Shown here one piece after another: positions 1-7,069 of a DNA stretch of 12,952 nucleotides. The number at the start of each line of letters is the position of its first letter. Position 1 is the stretch's first letter. The position numbers and the translations under genes were made by a program. The notes below the pieces were generated by a model. The model was not told where the DNA came from and ran no database searches. It worked only from the letters and a program-made list of their open reading frames with translations. Location: contig JAIOTT010000031.1 of assembly GCA_021106655.1 (NCBI GenBank), forward strand, positions 1 through 12,952, read 5' to 3'. This DNA is from Bacteroidales bacterium. Its GTDB lineage: Bacteria; Bacteroidota; Bacteroidia; Bacteroidales; SMBSF77.

Positions 1-1
1 A

Positions 2-1837
2 AAAATTGCAATTGAGCATGGACCGGAATGTGTTGCATTGTTCAGTCATGGGTCTGGCGGAAAATTTTTTGGCAATCTGTTAAAAGCTTATGGGTCATCA
101 AATATTACAGCTCCTTCATATGCTCAATGTCGTGGCCCACGTGAGGTTGGATTTATTGCCACTTTTGGAGAAGGTGTTGATTCTCCTGAAAGAACTGACA
201 TACGGGATACAAAATGCCTGGTACTGATAGGTTCTCATTTTGGTGAAAATATGCATAATGGACAAGTGCAGGAAATATCTGATTCAATTGATAAGGGAGC
301 TACGATCATAACTGTTGACCCGCGTTTTTCTATTATTGCAAGCAAATCAAAATATTACCTTCCAATAAAACCTGCAACCGATATAGCGTTGCTTCTCTCC
401 TGGATGCATGTTATAATTTATAATGAGTTTTATGATAAAAAATATGTTGAGAAGTACACTTTTGGTTTTAATGAATTGAAAGAGCATGTCAGGAATTATA
501 CTCCTGAGTGGGCTTATGGGATAACAACTATTAAGCCTGATGTTATACGGAAAACTGCAAAAGAGATGGCTAATGCTTCTCCGGCAACAATCATTCACCC
601 GGGACGCCATGTTACATGGTATGGAGATGATTCACAAAGATTAAGAGCAGTTGCTATATTAAATGCATTATTGGGTTCCTGGGGTAGAAGAGGAGGCTTT
701 TACAGTCCGGAAAAAGTTGATATACCGCATTACCCAATACCTGAATATCCAAAGCCAAAGCGTAGCTGGAGAGATGCATTTCCTGAAAAATATAACCTGG
801 CTGACCTGGCTCTCGCTTCCGGTATTTGCGATGCTACTATTCCTGCAGCTGGGAGAGATTGTTCATTTAAGGGATGGATTGTTAATGGAACTAACTTAAT
901 AAAAACTCTCCCAAATCAAAAAAACACACTTAAAGCTATTCAAAATCTGGATCTGCTTGTTGTTGTTGATACAATGCCTATGGAAATTACAGCCTATGCT
1001 GATGTAGTGCTTCCGGAATGTACTTATCTTGAGAGATATGATATGTTACGCGACAGTAAACATCGTGAACCAGCAATAGCACTTAGAATGCCGGCATCTG
1101 ATCCGATGTACAATTCGAAACCTGCATGGTGGATGGCAAAAGAACTATCAAAAAAAATGGGACTTGAAGATTTCTTTCCATGGGAGAATATTGAAGAATT
1201 GCTTGACTGGCAGCTTAAGAAAATTGGTTCCTCTCTTGAGGAAATGAAAAAGATAGGTGTCAAGACTTTCCCTCGTGAATATGATGATCTTTATTTTATG
1301 GATGATGAAGATATTGAATTCAATACCAATACGGGCAAGATTGAATTGTATTCAACAGCCTTTGAGGATGAAGGCTTCGACCCTATGCCCAAATACACAC
1401 CACATCCCGAACCACCCGAAGGTTTTTACCGACTGAATTACGGAAGAGCGCCAATGCATACTTTTAGCAGAACAACTAATAATCCAAACTTGTTTGACCT
1501 GATGGAAGAAAATAATTTATGGATTAATCCAAAGGTTGCAAATGAATGGGGCTTAGAAAAAAACCAGGAGATATGGCTTGAGAACCAAGACGGTGTCGTT
1601 TCAACATTTCCTGTAAAAGTGAGGATTACAGAGCGAATACGATGGGATTCTGTTTATATGATCCATGGCTTTGGACATTCTCAGAAACAAATGGCCAGAT
1701 GTTATGGTAAGGGTGCAAGTGATACTGAATTAATCACAAAAGTTATGGAAGACCCGGTTATGGGAGGCACAGGTATGAGAGGTAATTTTGTTACTTTTCT
1801 TTATGAAAAACCAATTAATGTGGAGGTTGAGTCATGA
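2..1837 (+). CDS. Molybdopterin oxidoreductase, catalytic subunit of polysulfide/thiosulfate reductase type (5' partial)
   Basis: The frame is open from the first complete codon at base 2, so the N-terminus lies outside the window; TTG 38 and ATG 50 are internal codons. The visible 611 residues lack the N-terminal region that normally carries the export signal and a 4Fe-4S cluster. They cover most of the molybdopterin-binding body: Cys43 in SYAQCRGPREVGF is the likely molybdenum ligand, GATIITVDPRFS is a typical pterin-dinucleotide segment, and the C-terminal cofactor domain shows NNPNLFDLMEENNLWINP, MIHGFGH and a DPVMGGTGMRGNF ending as in PsrA/PhsA. These enzymes act outside the inner membrane, passing electrons between an oxidised sulfur (or As/Se) compound and an Fe-S subunit. 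The stop overlaps the next ATG by 4 bp, so the two are translationally coupled. The substrate cannot be read from sequence; sulfur is inferred from the YeeE and rhodanese-like neighbours. Family call is strong, substrate weak. Confidence 0.9.
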   Translation, partial: KIAIEHGPECVALFSHGSGGKFFGNLLKAYGSSNITAPSYAQCRGPREVGFIATFGEGVDSPERTDIRDTKCLVLIGSHFGENMHNGQVQEISDSIDKGATIITVDPRFSIIASKSKYYLPIKPATDIALLLSWMHVIIYNEFYDKKYVEKYTFGFNELKEHVRNYTPEWAYGITTIKPDVIRKTAKEMANASPATIIHPGRHVTWYGDDSQRLRAVAILNALLGSWGRRGGFYSPEKVDIPHYPIPEYPKPKRSWRDAFPEKYNLADLALASGICDATIPAAGRDCSFKGWIVNGTNLIKTLPNQKNTLKAIQNLDLLVVVDTMPMEITAYADVVLPECTYLERYDMLRDSKHREPAIALRMPASDPMYNSKPAWWMAKELSKKMGLEDFFPWENIEELLDWQLKKIGSSLEEMKKIGVKTFPREYDDLYFMDDEDIEFNTNTGKIELYSTAFEDEGFDPMPKYTPHPEPPEGFYRLNYGRAPMHTFSRTTNNPNLFDLMEENNLWINPKVANEWGLEKNQEIWLENQDGVVSTFPVKVRITERIRWDSVYMIHGFGHSQKQMARCYGKGASDTELITKVMEDPVMGGTGMRGNFVTFLYEKPINVEVES

Positions 1838-2367
1838 GATATGCAATGGCTATTGATACAAAAAAATGCGTAGGTTGCAGCGATTGTGTTGTCGCATGTC
1901 AGACTGAAAACAATGTACCAATTGGATATTGCCGCGATTGGATTGTCGAGATAACAGAAGGCGTATATCCTGAGTTGAGATTAGAAAACCGTTCAGAACG
2001 TTGCAATCATTGCGAATCTTCTCCATGTGTTCGTTGCTGCCCGACAGGTGCAAGCCATTACGCAGAGGGTGGAGTTGTATTGGTAACACCAGAAAAATGC
2101 ATAGGCTGTGGTGCATGTATCACCTCATGCCCTTATGATGCAAGATATCCGCATCCAGATGGCTATGTGGATAAATGTACTTTTTGCCTTCATCGGGTTA
2201 AAGATGGCTTGAAGCCTGCATGTGTATCAGTTTGCCCGACTAAGTGCATGTATTTTGGTGATCTTGATGTTCCAAACAGTGAAATCTCAAAAATATTAAA
2301 AATAAGAAAGTACAAAACCCTTATCCCTGAGGCCGGAACTAAACCACAGTTGTATTTCCTGGAATAG
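1834..2367 (+). CDS. Four-cluster 4Fe-4S electron-transfer subunit (PsrB/PhsB/DmsB type)
   Basis: This 177-residue protein carries electrons between the molybdenum subunit and the membrane quinone subunit. Sixteen cysteines fall in four groups: C12/C15/C18/C22, C57/C60/C65/C69, C89/C92/C95/C99 and C115/C118/C130/C134. This is the standard four-cluster pattern of PsrB, DmsB and NrfC; C33, C68 and C138 are extra. There is no signal peptide, as usual for this subunit, which is exported with its Tat-targeted partner. The start at ATG 1834 overlaps the upstream stop (ATGA) and has GGAGG at 1822-1826, one of the few clear Shine-Dalgarno sites in the window. Length is slightly below the usual 180-230 residues. 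An 80-bp gap separates it from the membrane subunit gene. Confidence 0.93.
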   Translation: MRYAMAIDTKKCVGCSDCVVACQTENNVPIGYCRDWIVEITEGVYPELRLENRSERCNHCESSPCVRCCPTGASHYAEGGVVLVTPEKCIGCGACITSCPYDARYPHPDGYVDKCTFCLHRVKDGLKPACVSVCPTKCMYFGDLDVPNSEISKILKIRKYKTLIPEAGTKPQLYFLE

Positions 2368-2447
2368 GATGTAAGTATAGATGTTTAGATATATAGATAT
2401 TCAGGTAAAAAATGAATAATCATAACGAATAACATATAACATATAAC
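2368..2447 (+). repeat. Two short tandem arrays in the gap before the NrfD-like gene
   Basis: Positions 2375-2406 read as four 8-nt units (GTATAGAT, GTTTAGAT, ATATAGAT, and a degenerate fourth). Positions 2424-2447 read as 7-nt units (AACGAAT, then AACATAT twice, then AAC) that run directly into the ATG at 2448. No ribosome-binding site is visible. Function is unknown. Confidence 0.6.
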
Positions 2448-3389
2448 ATGAAGGAAGAAATATTCTCCAGCGGCCGTATGAATCCTATGATCGACCCCAC
2501 TCTACACATATGGCATTGGCATATTCCTGTTTATTTGTTTCTGGGAGGTTTAGCTGCTGGTATTTTGTTTTTTGCTGCACTTTATCATATTCTTGGAAAA
2601 GAAAATGAATATAAAACAGCTGTAAAAATTGCACCATTTCTGGTTCCATTTATACTGGTAATTGGATTAGGTGCCTTGTTTCTCGATCTTAGCCATAAAA
2701 TTTATTTTTGGCGTTTGTATACTACTATTCGCCTTGAATCACCAATGTCGTGGGGTGCATGGATACTGATGTTTATAACCCCACTCTCAATTATTTGGTG
2801 TGCTTTTAATATCAGGGAATTATTTCCAAAGTGGGATTGGAAATTCAAAGTGGTAATAAGGCTTGAAGAATTCCTGAGAAGCTATAAAACATTACTTGCA
2901 TGGTTTATGCTTGTTGCGGCTGTGATACTTGGAGTTTATACCGGTATATTATTCTCTGCATTTAATGCGAGGCCTTTGTGGAATACATCAATACTAGGAC
3001 CTTTATTTTTGGCTTCTGGATTATCTGCAGGCGCTGCAGTGATTTTTTTAATGTCGCGATCACATAAGGAAAAATTGCTATTTGCGAAAATTGACCTTAT
3101 AGTTATTGGGGTTGAACTATTTTTAATTGTTCATCTGTTTATGGGACTGCTTGCAAGTACCCAGGTCCAGATCGACGCCGCTATGCTCTTTTTAGGAGGA
3201 CCTTACACGGCTTCCTTCTGGATCTTTGTGGTAATTTTGGGTATGCTGATTCCTGCTATACTAGAGATTTTGGAACTTAGAGGAGCGAAAATTCCGGGTT
3301 TTATACCGGCTTTTCTTGTTTTGTTAGGAAGCCTTATGTTTAGGTTTATTTTTACTTATGCAGGGCAGTTTAGCTCCTGGACTTATTAA
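2448..3389 (+). CDS. nrfD: NrfD/PsrC-family membrane quinone-binding subunit
   Basis: This 313-residue integral membrane protein should anchor the two preceding subunits and exchange electrons with menaquinone. About eight hydrophobic segments are visible, near residues 24-46, 60-82, 97-120, 149-172, 183-202, 212-236, 251-274 and 283-303. Segments typical of the PsrC/NrfD family are WHWHIPVYLFLGGLAAG near the N-terminus, LDLSHKIYFWRLYTTIRLES in the second loop, and NARPLWNTSILGPLFLASG before helix 5. There is no heme-binding signature of a cytochrome-b-type anchor. ATG 2448 is chosen because the preceding repeat ends there; ATG 2478 (Met11) is a possible alternative, since neither has a Shine-Dalgarno sequence. 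Order A-B-C matches polysulfide reductase operons. The symbol is the family name and does not imply nitrite reduction. Confidence 0.9.
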   Translation: MKEEIFSSGRMNPMIDPTLHIWHWHIPVYLFLGGLAAGILFFAALYHILGKENEYKTAVKIAPFLVPFILVIGLGALFLDLSHKIYFWRLYTTIRLESPMSWGAWILMFITPLSIIWCAFNIRELFPKWDWKFKVVIRLEEFLRSYKTLLAWFMLVAAVILGVYTGILFSAFNARPLWNTSILGPLFLASGLSAGAAVIFLMSRSHKEKLLFAKIDLIVIGVELFLIVHLFMGLLASTQVQIDAAMLFLGGPYTASFWIFVVILGMLIPAILEILELRGAKIPGFIPAFLVLLGSLMFRFIFTYAGQFSSWTY

Positions 3390-3390
3390 T

Positions 3391-3523
3391 CATTTATCAG
3401 TGATCAGTAAACAGTGATCAGTAAACAGTGATCAGTAAACAATTAACAGTTATCAGTAAACAATTAACAGTTATCAGTAAACAATTAACAGTTATCAGTA
3501 AACAATTAACAATTATTAGTTTA
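3391..3523 (+). repeat. Ordered heptamer tandem array, about 19 units
   Basis: Starting two bases after the nrfD-like stop, the DNA keeps an unbroken 7-nt phase for about 19 units. The first part alternates CAGTGAT and CAGTAAA three times (14-nt higher-order period). The second repeats CAATTAA, CAGTTAT, CAGTAAA three times (21-nt period, copies at 3440-3460, 3461-3481 and 3482-3502). It then decays into CAATTAA, CAATTAT and TAGTTTA. The 21-nt copies are identical, pointing to recent duplication. It codes for nothing and has no spacers, so it is not a CRISPR array. Confidence 0.9.
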
Positions 3524-3531
3524 AGCAAATT

Positions 3532-3566
3532 TAATTCATAATTCATAATCAGTAATTTATACAAAA
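3532..3566 (+). repeat. Heptamer array abutting the first YeeE start codon
   Basis: Five 7-nt units (TAATTCA twice, then TAATCAG, TAATTTA, TACAAAA) fill the space directly up to ATG 3567. The word differs from the array just upstream, but the 7-nt step is the same. There is no Shine-Dalgarno sequence here. Confidence 0.6.
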
Positions 3567-4088
3567 ATGAATTCAAAAAAATCAAATTATCTTAATCCTT
3601 ACCTAGGAGGTGTTTTGTTAGGGCTTGTCCTTCTAAGTGCTTACTATATTTCAGGGCGTGGACTTGGAGCTAGTGGTGCAATAAAAAGTGCTATTGTAAC
3701 TACTGTTGAGACTGTTGCGCCTGCACATGCGGAAAACACTGAGTTTTATAGGGATTACAAAACTACTCATCCTGGCAATCCTTTAAAATCCTGGCTTGTA
3801 TTTGAAATGCTTGGCGTTTTAGCCGGTGGATTTCTTTCCGGTGCGATTGCAGGTCGATTAAAATTTAAGGTTGAACATTCTCCAAGGATAACATCAAAAA
3901 GGCGATTAGCTTTTGCATTGATGGGAGGAATTCTTTTTGGAGTGGGATCACAATTAGGCCGTGGCTGTACCAGCGGATCTGCCTTAAGCGGAATGGCTAA
4001 CCTTTCATTAGGTGGCTTTATTTCTATGGCAGCGATTTTTGGAACTGCTTTTGCCTTAGCCTGGTTTTTTAGAAAAAACTGGATATAG
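3567..4088 (+). CDS. YeeE/YedE-family sulfur transporter, first half-size protein
   Basis: This is a 173-residue membrane protein with about four hydrophobic helices (near 12-30, 76-97, 112-131 and 146-167) and a polar loop at about 45-73. The family signatures are GLGASGA (residues 32-38) after helix 1 and GRGCTSGSALSGM with Cys134. In the full-size family members YeeE/TsuA, such glycine- and cysteine-containing loops line a path for thiosulfate. That role is known for the family and inferred here. It is about half the length of full YeeE (roughly 330-350 residues). The second half-size gene follows 36 bp downstream, so the pair probably assembles into one transporter. Start ATG 3567 directly follows a heptamer array. 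Confidence 0.85.
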   Translation: MNSKKSNYLNPYLGGVLLGLVLLSAYYISGRGLGASGAIKSAIVTTVETVAPAHAENTEFYRDYKTTHPGNPLKSWLVFEMLGVLAGGFLSGAIAGRLKFKVEHSPRITSKRRLAFALMGGILFGVGSQLGRGCTSGSALSGMANLSLGGFISMAAIFGTAFALAWFFRKNWI

Positions 4089-4124
4089 AACTTATTAGTT
4101 GTTATAAATTAGAAATTGAATAAT

Positions 4125-4715
4125 ATGGGACCTTTAATTGTTAACGAAATAATTTCACAAAACACGAATTATTTACTCGCTTTTGTCATTGGGATTGGAT
4201 TTGGATTTGTCCTTGAAGCTAGCGGATTTTCATCAAGCAGAAAACTTGCAGGAATGTTTTACGGATATGATACAGTTGTACTAAAAGTGTTTTTTACTGC
4301 TGCAATAACTGCATCTCTTGGATTACTGTTTTTTAGCCTTTTTGGGTGGATTGATCTGAGCTTAATTTATATTAATCCAACCTACTTATGGTCTGCTATC
4401 ACCGGGGGAGTTATTATGGGTGCCGGTTTTATTATGGGAGGCTTTTGTCCGGGAACCAGCTTTTGTGGAGCAGCAATCGGGAAAATTGATGCTATGATCT
4501 TTATAGCAGGTCTCTTTATCGGTGTTCTGATCTTTACAGAAGGATATCCTCTTTTTGAAAAAATGTATATGGCTGAGTTCTTGGGTGCACCAAAAGTTTC
4601 GGATTCACTTGGGTTGAAAGATGGAGTATTTGCATTTCTACTTGTCCTTGCTGCCCTTGGAATGTTTTGGGCTGGCGAATGGGCTGAAAAGAAATTTCCG
4701 AGGGAAGAGTACTAG
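4125..4715 (+). CDS. YeeE/YedE-family sulfur transporter, second half-size protein
   Basis: This is a 196-residue membrane protein. ATG 4125 is chosen over the in-frame TTG at 4116. Family marks are EASGFSSSRKLAGMFYGYD followed by TVVLKVFFTAAITA, and GGFCPGTSFCGAAIGK with Cys108 and Cys114. About five hydrophobic segments are visible. The cysteine loop matches the second repeat of YeeE/TsuA thiosulfate transporters. With the preceding gene it would supply both halves of the permeation path. The context (PsrABC-like enzyme upstream, rhodanese-like protein downstream) supports movement of thiosulfate or another sulfane-sulfur compound across the inner membrane. Direction and exact substrate cannot be told from sequence. 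Confidence 0.85.
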   Translation: MGPLIVNEIISQNTNYLLAFVIGIGFGFVLEASGFSSSRKLAGMFYGYDTVVLKVFFTAAITASLGLLFFSLFGWIDLSLIYINPTYLWSAITGGVIMGAGFIMGGFCPGTSFCGAAIGKIDAMIFIAGLFIGVLIFTEGYPLFEKMYMAEFLGAPKVSDSLGLKDGVFAFLLVLAALGMFWAGEWAEKKFPREEY

Positions 4716-4719
4716 TGCT

Positions 4720-4805
4720 TAGACTTTAGCGAATTAAGCAACTTAAGCGACTTTAGAGACTGGCATAGAGCATAAAAACATAAACTATAAACCATAAATC
4801 TATCA
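4720..4805 (+). repeat. Nonamer array followed by heptamer array before the rhodanese-like gene
   Basis: Positions 4720-4764 read as five 9-nt units (TAGACTTTA, GCGAATTAA, GCAACTTAA, GCGACTTTA and a degenerate last). Positions 4771-4805 read as five 7-nt units around CCATAAA, ending two bases before ATG 4808. No terminator or clear promoter is seen, so the gene is probably read through from the YeeE genes. Confidence 0.6.
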
Positions 4806-4807
4806 AT

Positions 4808-5428
4808 ATGAAATCAAGAGTAATTTTAGCAGCCTTCATTATTCCATTGGGTTTAATAATCGCTGCTGTGCCTGCATACAAAACGCTATCCACAAGTGTA
4901 TCACCTGAAGAAATTCTTAATGAAGTCAGGTCAGGTATACAGATAATTACAACGGATGAAGTTGCTGAAATGATTATTGCAAAGGATCCTTCACTATTGT
5001 TGATCGATATCAGGAGCCCTGAAGAGTTTGAGAAATTCAATTTACCGGGTGCTCTTAATATACCAATAGATAATATCTTATCTGATGAATGGATTGATAT
5101 TTTTGATCAAAACATCAAAATGAATGTTTTGTATGGTAATGGAACTACTAAATCTAATGAAGCCTGGATGATACTCAGGCAATTGGGTTTTGAAAATAAT
5201 TATGTCTTACAAGGTGGATTGAATTATTGGGCTGAAACCATTATGAATCCTAAACCTCCTTCAAATATAAATCCTGATGATGAAATTGCCAAATATGATT
5301 TCCGCAAGGGAGCTGGTCAGGCGCTGGGTGGTGGTAGTATTAGTGTTAATCAAGGCAATGAAAGCACAACTAAGAAGGCTGTAATAAAAAGAAAGAAGAA
5401 GAAAAAAAGAGTTGCCGGAGGTTGTTGA
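4808..5428 (+). CDS. Exported rhodanese-like protein without catalytic Cys, with C-terminal Gly-Gly-Cys tail
   Basis: This 206-residue protein begins with a short basic stretch and a hydrophobic segment (about 4-21, possible cleavage near VPA at 21-23), so it is exported or membrane-anchored. Residues 46-145 form one rhodanese domain: LLIDIRSPEEFEKFNLPGALNIP, then the active-site strand VLYGNGTTKSNEAW, then NYVLQGGLNYW. Active rhodaneses have Cys-x-x-Gly-x-Arg/Lys-Ser in that loop. Here the aligned residues are G110-N-G-T-T-K-S, so the catalytic Cys is Gly, and normal sulfurtransferase chemistry is not expected. After a glycine-rich linker (168-176) comes a basic stretch (189-201, including five Lys in a row), and the chain ends VAGGC. 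Cys206 is the only cysteine. This resembles the Gly-Gly-Cys arm on which SoxY carries sulfur, although the proteins are not otherwise alike. A carrier or substrate-binding role next to the reductase and YeeE pair is inference. Confidence 0.85.
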   Translation: MKSRVILAAFIIPLGLIIAAVPAYKTLSTSVSPEEILNEVRSGIQIITTDEVAEMIIAKDPSLLLIDIRSPEEFEKFNLPGALNIPIDNILSDEWIDIFDQNIKMNVLYGNGTTKSNEAWMILRQLGFENNYVLQGGLNYWAETIMNPKPPSNINPDDEIAKYDFRKGAGQALGGGSISVNQGNESTTKKAVIKRKKKKKRVAGGC

Positions 5429-5458
5429 TTTGTTTTTGTTAAAAATTTCCTAAATTTA
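5429..5458 (+). promoter_or_regulatory. Putative Bacteroidota-type promoter for the carboxylase genes
   Basis: TTTG at 5429-5432 and TAAATTTA at 5451-5458 are 18 bp apart. This is close to the Bacteroides -33 TTTG / -7 TAnnTTTG arrangement, with the last base of the -7 box off consensus. It lies just after the rhodanese-like stop and about 70 bp before the biotin carboxylase start. Such AT-rich matches occur by chance, so this is tentative. Confidence 0.35.
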
Positions 5459-5479
5459 CATCGTTTTTTTGAATTAGAA

Positions 5480-5502
5480 ATCTACCTTCATTGAGGGTGG
5501 AT
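5480..5502 (+). terminator. Hairpin in the leader of the carboxylase genes, possible terminator or attenuator
   Basis: Positions 5480-5488 can pair with 5494-5502 (nine pairs, two of them G-U) around a 5-nt loop. A TA-rich stretch (ATTATTATC, then TTTT at 5513-5516) follows rather than a clean T-run. It may end the sulfur transcript, or act as a leader structure if the promoter at 5429-5458 is real. Confidence 0.3.
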
Positions 5503-5528
5503 TATTATTATCTTTTAAGAAAAGAAAT

Positions 5529-7037
5529 ATGATTAAAAAAGTACTAATTGCAAACCGGGGTGAGATTGCTGTAAGGGTTATGAGATCGTGCAGGGAGATG
5601 GGAATTATTTCAGTTGCTGTTTTTTCTGAAGCAGACAGGGCTTCCCTTCATGTACGATATGCTGATGAGGCTTATTTTATTGGTCCTTCACCTTCAAATG
5701 AGAGTTATCTTTGTATTGATAAAATTATTGATGCTGCAAAAAAATCAAGTGCTGGTGCCATACATCCTGGATATGGCTTTTTATCTGAGAATGCTGAATT
5801 TTCAAAGCGATGCAAAAAAGAGGGAATTATTTTTATTGGCCCATCTGCTGATGTTATTTCTGTCATGGGTGATAAGATATCAGCCCGCCAGACGATGATA
5901 AATTCCGGTGTACCTGTTGTTCCAGGAACAAAGGAGAACATCACTTCTGAAAAAAAGCTACTCAGTGTGGTCAAAGAAATTGGTCTCCCTGTAATGATTA
6001 AAGCGTCAGCAGGTGGAGGTGGTAAGGGTATGCGTCTTGTAAAAAATGAAAAAGATATTATATCATCTTTAAGAGCAGCTAAGTCAGAAGCAAAAGCTGC
6101 ATTTGGTAATGATGATGTTTATATTGAGAAATATATTGAATCGCCTCACCATATTGAATTCCAGATTTTGGGTGATACACATGGAAATGTAATTCATTTA
6201 TGTGAAAGAGAATGCTCTGTACAGAGACGACATCAAAAGGTTGTTGAAGAAACACCTTCACCTCTCATGACTCCAGAGCTCAGAGAAAATATGGGAAAAG
6301 ATGCTGTTTCAGCAGCGAAGGCAGTTAAATATGTTGGCGCCGGAACAATTGAATTCCTGGTTGATGATAAACTTAATTATTATTTTCTCGAAATGAATAC
6401 ACGTTTGCAGGTCGAGCATCCTATCACAGAGAGAGTAATAGGTATCGACCTTGTAAAGGAGCAGATTAATATTGCCAATGGCAAGAAGTTGTCGCGCAAG
6501 CAAAATGACATTCATCAAAATGGACATGCCTTTGAATGCAGAATATATGCAGAAGATCCTGAAAATAATTTTATGCCAAGCCCGGGCTTGATAAAACACA
6601 TTCGGGAGCCTTTGGGCCTTGGCGTTAGAACGGATGGTTATGTTTATGAGGGATATAATATACCATTATTCTATGATCCGCTTATATCAAAACTCATAGT
6701 GTGGGCTAAAACACGTGAAGAGTCAATTGCCAGGATGAAACGCGCATTGCATGAGTATAAGATAACCGGGGTGAAGACTTCAATCAAATTTTTGAAAAAA
6801 ATATTCGAAACACCTGATTTTGTTAAAGGGAAATATGATACCCACTTTATTCAAAATAATGATGAATTCTTGTTTTTAGGTGATGATTGCAATCAAACTT
6901 GTAGGGATATGGCAATTATAACAGCATACATGGATTACCTGAATAAGATCAATGAGATCAATATTGAACATGCTTCCGTAAATAAAAATGAGAAATGGAA
7001 GAATTATGGACGTAGAAAGAACTTACAGAGGCTTTAA
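5529..7037 (+). CDS. accC: Biotin carboxylase subunit of acyl-CoA carboxylase
   Basis: This 502-residue cytoplasmic enzyme uses ATP and bicarbonate to carboxylate biotin on the carrier protein encoded next door. The ATP-grasp features are all present, and several match E. coli AccC numbering: KASAGGGGKGM glycine loop at 158-168, ERECSVQRRHQKVVEE at 226-241 (Lys237), EMNTRLQVEHP with Glu288, Asn290 and Arg292, and Arg338 in ECRIYAEDP. The N-terminal IANRGEIAVR and HPGYGFLSENAEF motifs are also intact. The length exceeds the usual about 450 residues by a polar tail of some 50 residues after GKYDTHF. ATG 5529 directly precedes the conserved IKKVLIANRGE start. The carrier protein gene begins 32 bp downstream. 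Because the carboxyltransferase looks propionyl-CoA-specific, this is probably the PCC alpha equivalent; use in acetyl-CoA carboxylase cannot be excluded. Confidence 0.95.
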   Translation: MIKKVLIANRGEIAVRVMRSCREMGIISVAVFSEADRASLHVRYADEAYFIGPSPSNESYLCIDKIIDAAKKSSAGAIHPGYGFLSENAEFSKRCKKEGIIFIGPSADVISVMGDKISARQTMINSGVPVVPGTKENITSEKKLLSVVKEIGLPVMIKASAGGGGKGMRLVKNEKDIISSLRAAKSEAKAAFGNDDVYIEKYIESPHHIEFQILGDTHGNVIHLCERECSVQRRHQKVVEETPSPLMTPELRENMGKDAVSAAKAVKYVGAGTIEFLVDDKLNYYFLEMNTRLQVEHPITERVIGIDLVKEQINIANGKKLSRKQNDIHQNGHAFECRIYAEDPENNFMPSPGLIKHIREPLGLGVRTDGYVYEGYNIPLFYDPLISKLIVWAKTREESIARMKRALHEYKITGVKTSIKFLKKIFETPDFVKGKYDTHFIQNNDEFLFLGDDCNQTCRDMAIITAYMDYLNKINEINIEHASVNKNEKWKNYGRRKNLQRL

Positions 7038-7069
7038 ATTGAAATACTAAAATTCAAAAAAATAAACTC

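Noticed and set aside
3391..3523. CRISPR-like repetitive array
   Set aside because: The repeats are 7, 14 and 21 nt head-to-tail with no unique spacers and no cas genes nearby; it is a simple tandem array.
4753..5040. 95-residue reverse-strand frame opposite the rhodanese-like gene
   Set aside because: It overlaps a well-supported gene, has no start signal and no recognisable domain.
4808..5428. SoxY homologue
   Set aside because: Only the terminal Gly-Gly-Cys is reminiscent; the fold signature is rhodanese, and no sox genes are nearby. It is kept as an analogy only.
5614..5898. 94-residue + strand frame inside the biotin carboxylase gene
   Set aside because: It is an alternative frame of a fully conserved enzyme gene.
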